From NCBI GenBank assembly GCA_009841225.1, contig VXMF01000036.1, positions 133,825 through 197,824 on the forward strand: a stretch of 64,000 nucleotides of DNA, written 5' to 3'. This DNA is from Terriglobia bacterium (GTDB lineage: Bacteria; Acidobacteriota; Terriglobia; Bryobacterales; UBA6623). Below, in pieces: positions 59,652-64,000 of the stretch (within the stretch, counting starts at the first letter, position 1; the number at the start of each line of letters is the position of its first letter). Under the pieces are notes generated by a model that saw only the letters and a program-made list of their open reading frames with translations, was not told where the DNA came from and ran no database searches. The position numbers and the translations under genes were made by a program.

Positions 59652-60827
59652 GTGTTCAAGCCTCCGAGCACGCGACGGGAGCTAATCCGAACCCTCGCCA
59701 CGGGTGCCGGCTGCATCGCGAGCAGTGCCGCGTCTGCCGCCAGTCCCGCAGCAAGGGTGATCCGAGTCCGGACAATCAGCAAGCGCCCGGATCTCTACCA
59801 CGGCTGGCCCACCGTAGCGAGACGTTCGAACGGCGAGCTCATTGTCGTTTGCTCGGGGGGCAGGCAGGGGCACGTGTGCCCGTTCGGCTGGGTGGAAATG
59901 ATGCGGTCCAGGGACGGAGGCGAATCCTGGAGCTGGCCGAGAGTCCTGACGGACTCGGCCATTGACGACCGGGACGCCGGCGTGTGCGAGACGGCGGAGG
60001 GGTCATTGCTCGTCACGACGTTCACGTCGCTGGCCTATGTCAAGTACCTCAACCAAGCCGAGGCAGGCACGAGTGACCGCTTCACGGATTGGACCGCGGA
60101 GAGGATCTCCGCTTGGCAATCCGCGCACGTGCGCATGCCGGCCGCCGAGCGCGAGCAGATGCTGGGCACATGGATGCTGCGCTCGACCGATGCGGGCGTG
60201 ACGTGGTCCGCTCCCTACCGCGTGCCCGTGAACAGCCCGCACGGTCCGATCGCGCTGTCCGACGGACGGATCATTTATGCCGGGAAGCGCCTCTGGCACG
60301 AGGAGCGGCGGATCGGCGTTGCGGAATCCCGCGACGACGGCATGACCTGGCGGTGGCTTGCCGAGATCCCGACGCGGGGCGGGGACGACTTCGCCGAATA
60401 CCACGAGCTTCACATTGCCGAGGCGACCGACGGGCGGTTGGTCGTCCAAATCCGCAACCACAACAAGTCCAACGAGCGCGAGATGCTCCAGACGGAGTCC
60501 GATGATGGCGGGCTCACATGGTCCACCCCGCATGCGACCGGTGTTTGGGGCCTGCCTTCGCACCTGTTGCGGTTGCGCGACGGGCGACTGCTGATGAGCT
60601 ATGGACACAGACGCCAGCCGTTTGGCAATCAGGCCCGGTTGAGCGAAGACAGCGGAGTTTCTTGGTCCAGGCCAATGACGATCTCCGACGATGGCGAAGG
60701 CGGAGACCTAGGCTACCCCTCCACGGTCGAACTGGACGATGGTTCGCTCGTCACGATTTGGTACGAAAGAATGGCGGGCTCGCCCTACGCTGTCCTGCGT
60801 CAGGCCACGTGGAGGGTTTCCGGGTAG
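59652..60827 (+). CDS. Sialidase-family (BNR/Asp-box) exported protein
   Basis: Asp-boxes SRDGGESW, STDAGVTW, SRDDGMTW, ESDDGGLTW, SEDSGVSW; Tat-like STRRELIRTLATGAG. GTG start proposed at 59652. Confidence 0.85.
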   Translation: MFKPPSTRRELIRTLATGAGCIASSAASAASPAARVIRVRTISKRPDLYHGWPTVARRSNGELIVVCSGGRQGHVCPFGWVEMMRSRDGGESWSWPRVLTDSAIDDRDAGVCETAEGSLLVTTFTSLAYVKYLNQAEAGTSDRFTDWTAERISAWQSAHVRMPAAEREQMLGTWMLRSTDAGVTWSAPYRVPVNSPHGPIALSDGRIIYAGKRLWHEERRIGVAESRDDGMTWRWLAEIPTRGGDDFAEYHELHIAEATDGRLVVQIRNHNKSNEREMLQTESDDGGLTWSTPHATGVWGLPSHLLRLRDGRLLMSYGHRRQPFGNQARLSEDSGVSWSRPMTISDDGEGGDLGYPSTVELDDGSLVTIWYERMAGSPYAVLRQATWRVSG

Positions 60828-60983
60828 ACGCGGTAGACCCTCTAAGACGCGACGCCCGGTCGGCGACAACTCGATCCAGCGGGCGCCGCGGTGACCGGCA
60901 CCGAGGGTTGCCCATAGTGGCATTCGGGTGTCAACACGAAACCGAGGGGATCGTACGGGGTTACAATCACCTCGGAGCCCACC

Positions 60984-61985
60984 ATGGCCTGCCCTGTCCG
61001 GTTCACTCGTCGCGACAGCTTCGGGCTCCTCGCCTCCGCTGCGCTGGCATCGCCGGGACGGACCGAGGCCGCATTGGCAGAGAAGCCCCTGCGCGGGGCG
61101 TTCATGATTCTGGCAACGCCGTACACGGCGAGCAAGGCGATCGACTACAGCGACCTCGAGGCCGAAGTCGAGTTCCTGGATCGTTGTGGCGTCCAAGGCA
61201 TGGTCTGGCCCCAAAACGCCAGCGACCTGGGCTATCTCTCGAAACACGAGCGGATGCGCGGCATGGAAGTCATTGCCAAGGCCGCCAAGGGGCGCAAGCC
61301 GGCCCTCGTCCTCGGCGTGCAAGCGGAAGACACTCCGTCTATGCTTGAGTTTGCCCGGCGCGCTGAGGATCTGGAGCCGGACGCTGTCATCGCCATCCCG
61401 CCAACACGGGCGCAATCACTCGACGACTACCGCGAGTACTACAGCGAACTCTGCACGGTTGCTCGGCGCCCAGTGTTCATACAGACAGCCGGCGGATCGC
61501 CGAAGGTCGAGCCGACCGTCGAGTTCATTGTGGAAATGGGCGGCAAATTCGAGAACTTCGGCTATCTGAAGGAGGAATACCGGAGCGTAGCGACGGCTAT
61601 CGAGCGCATGAAGGCGATGGCGAAGCATCGCCCCGGGGCGATCAAGATCATCCTCGGCGCTTTCCGCGCCCGCGGATGGAGCTACGAGATGCGCTTGGGA
61701 ATGGACGGCACGCTGACTGGCGGTCCGATGTACGGCGACGTTTACGCGCAGCTCTGGGACCTGCACCTGGCGGGTAAGCGCGACGAGGTTCGCGAGGTGT
61801 ACAGCAAGCTGTTGCTAATGACGAACCTCGAGCAGGCCATTCCCGGGCTGCGGTCGTACATGATGAAGCGCCGCGGCGTCTTCAAGACCACAGTGTCCCG
61901 ACGCGGCGACTACGTCTACTCGCGGGACGCGGTGGCGGAAATCGAGCACAACTTCGCGGCTCTCAAGCCGTACTTGAGGGTCTGA
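60984..61985 (+). CDS. Dihydrodipicolinate synthase family protein with Tat-like signal
   Basis: TRRDSFGLLASAALA; FMILATPYTASKAIDYSDLEAEVEFLDRCGVQGMVWPQNASDLGYLSKHERMRGMEVI; GYLKEEYRSV. Confidence 0.83.
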   Translation: MACPVRFTRRDSFGLLASAALASPGRTEAALAEKPLRGAFMILATPYTASKAIDYSDLEAEVEFLDRCGVQGMVWPQNASDLGYLSKHERMRGMEVIAKAAKGRKPALVLGVQAEDTPSMLEFARRAEDLEPDAVIAIPPTRAQSLDDYREYYSELCTVARRPVFIQTAGGSPKVEPTVEFIVEMGGKFENFGYLKEEYRSVATAIERMKAMAKHRPGAIKIILGAFRARGWSYEMRLGMDGTLTGGPMYGDVYAQLWDLHLAGKRDEVREVYSKLLLMTNLEQAIPGLRSYMMKRRGVFKTTVSRRGDYVYSRDAVAEIEHNFAALKPYLRV

Positions 61986-62346
61986 CTGGACTTACGACGC
62001 GCTCGGTTTGCTTATGCCTTCTCGCTGTCGCGGCCGCTTCCTCTACGAGTTCCCAGCAGGGACTCAGAGAAGTCGAATGGCCGCTTCCCGCCACGACGGC
62101 GGCCGGAACGCCCTCACCGTGGCACTAGAGCGAGGTCGCAGCGGTCGCCACTACGGCGGAGGAAAATATCTGGCTGTTCCACCGCGGGGCGCGCCCGGTC
62201 ATGGAGTTCGACCTCCTCCAACCACTTCTCTAACAAGCGGGGCTACGTCCCCCTGGTATCCCCTCCTTCCCTCACCTCAAGTAGCTCATTTCTAAGTCCG
62301 TCCGACAGTCACCCGATTCCGACCCGCGGTGCTAATGTAGTCGCGC

Positions 62347-63588
62347 GTGCTTGGACCAACCCGACGCGAATTCCTCGTCGCCGCTTCGGCAGGCCTAGCC
62401 GCCTCTTGCGGGGCGAGAGAGGACGCCGGTTTGCCGCCGGTTCGAACATTGACAAGTGGGCCGAAGCATCATTGGTTCGGCTACTACGACAAGCTTGAGT
62501 TCGATCCCGCGAGTCGTTTGGTGCTGGGCATGGAAGTCGATTTCGAGCACCGCTCTCCCCAGGCCGACGACGAGATCCGTGTCGGCATGGTCGATCTCGA
62601 GGATGGCGACCGTTGGACCGATTTGGGCAGCAGCACGGCTTGGGGCTGGCAGCAGGGCTGCATGCTGCAGTGGATTCCCGGCTCATCCAGCGAAATCATC
62701 TGGAACGACCGGGAAGGCGGTGCCTACGTCAGCCGCATCCTAGACGTGGAGAGCGGAGCGACGCGCACGATCCCGTCCGCCATCTACGCGCTCTCTCCAG
62801 ACGGCGCTTGGGCTGTCTCGACCGATTTCCGCAGGCTCAACGACACGCGGCCCGGCTACGGCTACGTGGGCATCCCGGATCCGAACTCCGACGTGCTAGC
62901 TCCGGATGATGTCGGCATATGGAAGGTGGACCTCGCCACTGGTGAGAGAGAGCTGCTGATGTCGGTGGCTGACGCCGCAGCGATCCCGAATCCACATTCC
63001 GAGACCGCCGGCATGAAGCACTACTTCAATCACCTATTGGTCTCTCCCGATGGATCGCGCCTGATCTTCTTGCATCGCTGGCGCGCGGCGGACGGGCGGG
63101 GCCGGTTCGGCACGCGCATGTTCACGGTGGGCAGCGATGGCTCGGAGCCATACGTGCTGGATCCCTACGGCAAGACTTCGCACTTCATCTGGCGCGACCC
63201 CGAGACAGTGTTGGCTTGGGCATGGCACCCAACGCACGAGGACAAGTTCTACCTATATCGGGACCGCACGGAGGAGACGGAAGTCATCGGCCCCGACGTG
63301 ATGCCGCTAAACGGCCATTGCACCTACCTGCCGGGAAACGCGTGGATCCTAAACGACACCTACCCGGACGAGGATCGCCTGCAGCATCCTTACCTTTACG
63401 AGGTCAGCAGCGGCCGCCGCGTGCCGCTGGGCCACTTCTGCTCCCCCGTCGAGTATCAGGGCGAGTGGCGTTGTGACACCCACCCGAGGTTCAGCCCGGA
63501 CGGCACCAAGGTGGTCATCGATTCGCCGCACAACGGCGAGGGACGGCAATTGCACCTAATCGAAATTTCCGGGATCGTGCGCGCTTGA
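62347..63588 (+). CDS. Exported TolB/oligogalacturonate-lyase-like beta-propeller protein
   Basis: TRREFLVAASAGLAASCG Tat/lipobox; FGYYDKLEFDPASRLVLGMEV, YALSPDGAWAVSTDF, FNHLLVSPDGSRLIFLHRW, HPRFSPDGTKVVIDSPHNG. Confidence 0.75.
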   Translation: MLGPTRREFLVAASAGLAASCGAREDAGLPPVRTLTSGPKHHWFGYYDKLEFDPASRLVLGMEVDFEHRSPQADDEIRVGMVDLEDGDRWTDLGSSTAWGWQQGCMLQWIPGSSSEIIWNDREGGAYVSRILDVESGATRTIPSAIYALSPDGAWAVSTDFRRLNDTRPGYGYVGIPDPNSDVLAPDDVGIWKVDLATGERELLMSVADAAAIPNPHSETAGMKHYFNHLLVSPDGSRLIFLHRWRAADGRGRFGTRMFTVGSDGSEPYVLDPYGKTSHFIWRDPETVLAWAWHPTHEDKFYLYRDRTEETEVIGPDVMPLNGHCTYLPGNAWILNDTYPDEDRLQHPYLYEVSSGRRVPLGHFCSPVEYQGEWRCDTHPRFSPDGTKVVIDSPHNGEGRQLHLIEISGIVRA

Positions 63589-63637
63589 GCGGCACACGGG
63601 ATTCGCTTCCCGAGGTGCCGAAATCGCCGGTGCGACA

Positions 63638-64000
63638 ATGGATTTCATGACGCCGACTGAACTGCGCTCGCGGCTGGAGGGCGTGATCGCTTTCCCGGTC
63701 ACCAACTTCAAGTCCGACTACTCGCTGGACATCGACGCGTACCGCACCAACGTCGCCGAGATGGTGAAATTCCCGCTCTGCGCGGTGGTCGCCGCTGGCG
63801 GCACGGGAGAGCTGTACTCGGTGACGCCAGAGGAGCACCTGCAGCTGGTGGAAGCCACAGTGGCAGAAGTCGGGGACAAGACCGCGGTGCTGGCCGGGGT
63901 AGGGTTCGGCGGCGGGCTGTCGGTCGAGCTCGCGCGCAAGGCCCAAGAGGCGGGCGCCCACGGCATCTTGATGTTTCCACCCTACTACCCGAATGCCGAT
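63638..64000 (+). CDS. Dihydrodipicolinate synthase family protein, 5-dehydro-4-deoxyglucarate dehydratase-like (truncated at window end)
   Basis: ELRSRLEGVIAFPVTNFKSDYSLDIDAYRTNVAEMVKFPLCAVVAAGGTGELYSVTPEEHLQLVEATV; open to the last base. Confidence 0.83.
   Translation, partial: MDFMTPTELRSRLEGVIAFPVTNFKSDYSLDIDAYRTNVAEMVKFPLCAVVAAGGTGELYSVTPEEHLQLVEATVAEVGDKTAVLAGVGFGGGLSVELARKAQEAGAHGILMFPPYYPNAD

Noticed and set aside
62008-62295. 95-aa ORF between the DapA-like and beta-propeller genes
   Set aside because: No recognisable domain; possibly a decayed remnant but not supportable.
1-64000. CRISPR arrays, rRNA, tRNA, intact transposases or integrases
   Set aside because: Scanned intergenic regions by eye and found none; tRNAscan/Infernal would be needed to exclude small RNAs.

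Overview
High-GC bacterial window, probably a chromosome or large MAG contig. The duplicated orphan ABC permease and the sulfatase / PVC-type heme protein content fit an Acidobacteriota-like or similar, possibly host-associated, organism; this is inference only. Main blocks: (1) 0-19.4 kb, a lipid/polyketide locus with the 3' end of one type I PKS, a complete 3440-aa PKS/FAS-like protein (KS-AT-DH-cMT-ER-KR-ACP-KS-AT-like), two free-standing ACPs and two paralogous alpha/beta hydrolases. Both PKSs end in a shortened AT-like domain that has lost the GHSxG serine motif, with no ACP after it. (2) 20-33 kb, ThuA-like protein, sulfatases, EF-G paralog, mazG, SDR, a NucS-like nuclease interrupted by TGA, a HigB-like toxin with a truncated partner, kdsB. 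(3) 33-40.4 kb, a cytochrome bc-type gene cluster with an 8xCXXCH cytochrome and ctaB. (4) 41.4-46 kb, purQ-purL-purF. (5) 46-48.3 kb, a thioredoxin-like fusion protein next to a split ORF best read as a UGSC-type selenoprotein (in-frame TGA = Sec) with a SECIS-like hairpin just downstream. (6) 48-56.3 kb, DapA-like protein, PVC-type heme protein, deoxyhypusine-synthase-like protein, triple-RidA lipoprotein, and a HigBA module between two copies of a 465-bp segmental duplication. (7) 56.4-64 kb, exported hydrolase, sulfatase, sialidase and dihydrodipicolinate-synthase-family genes. No rRNA, tRNA, CRISPR array or intact transposase was recognised. All family calls come from reading motifs by eye; no database search was run.
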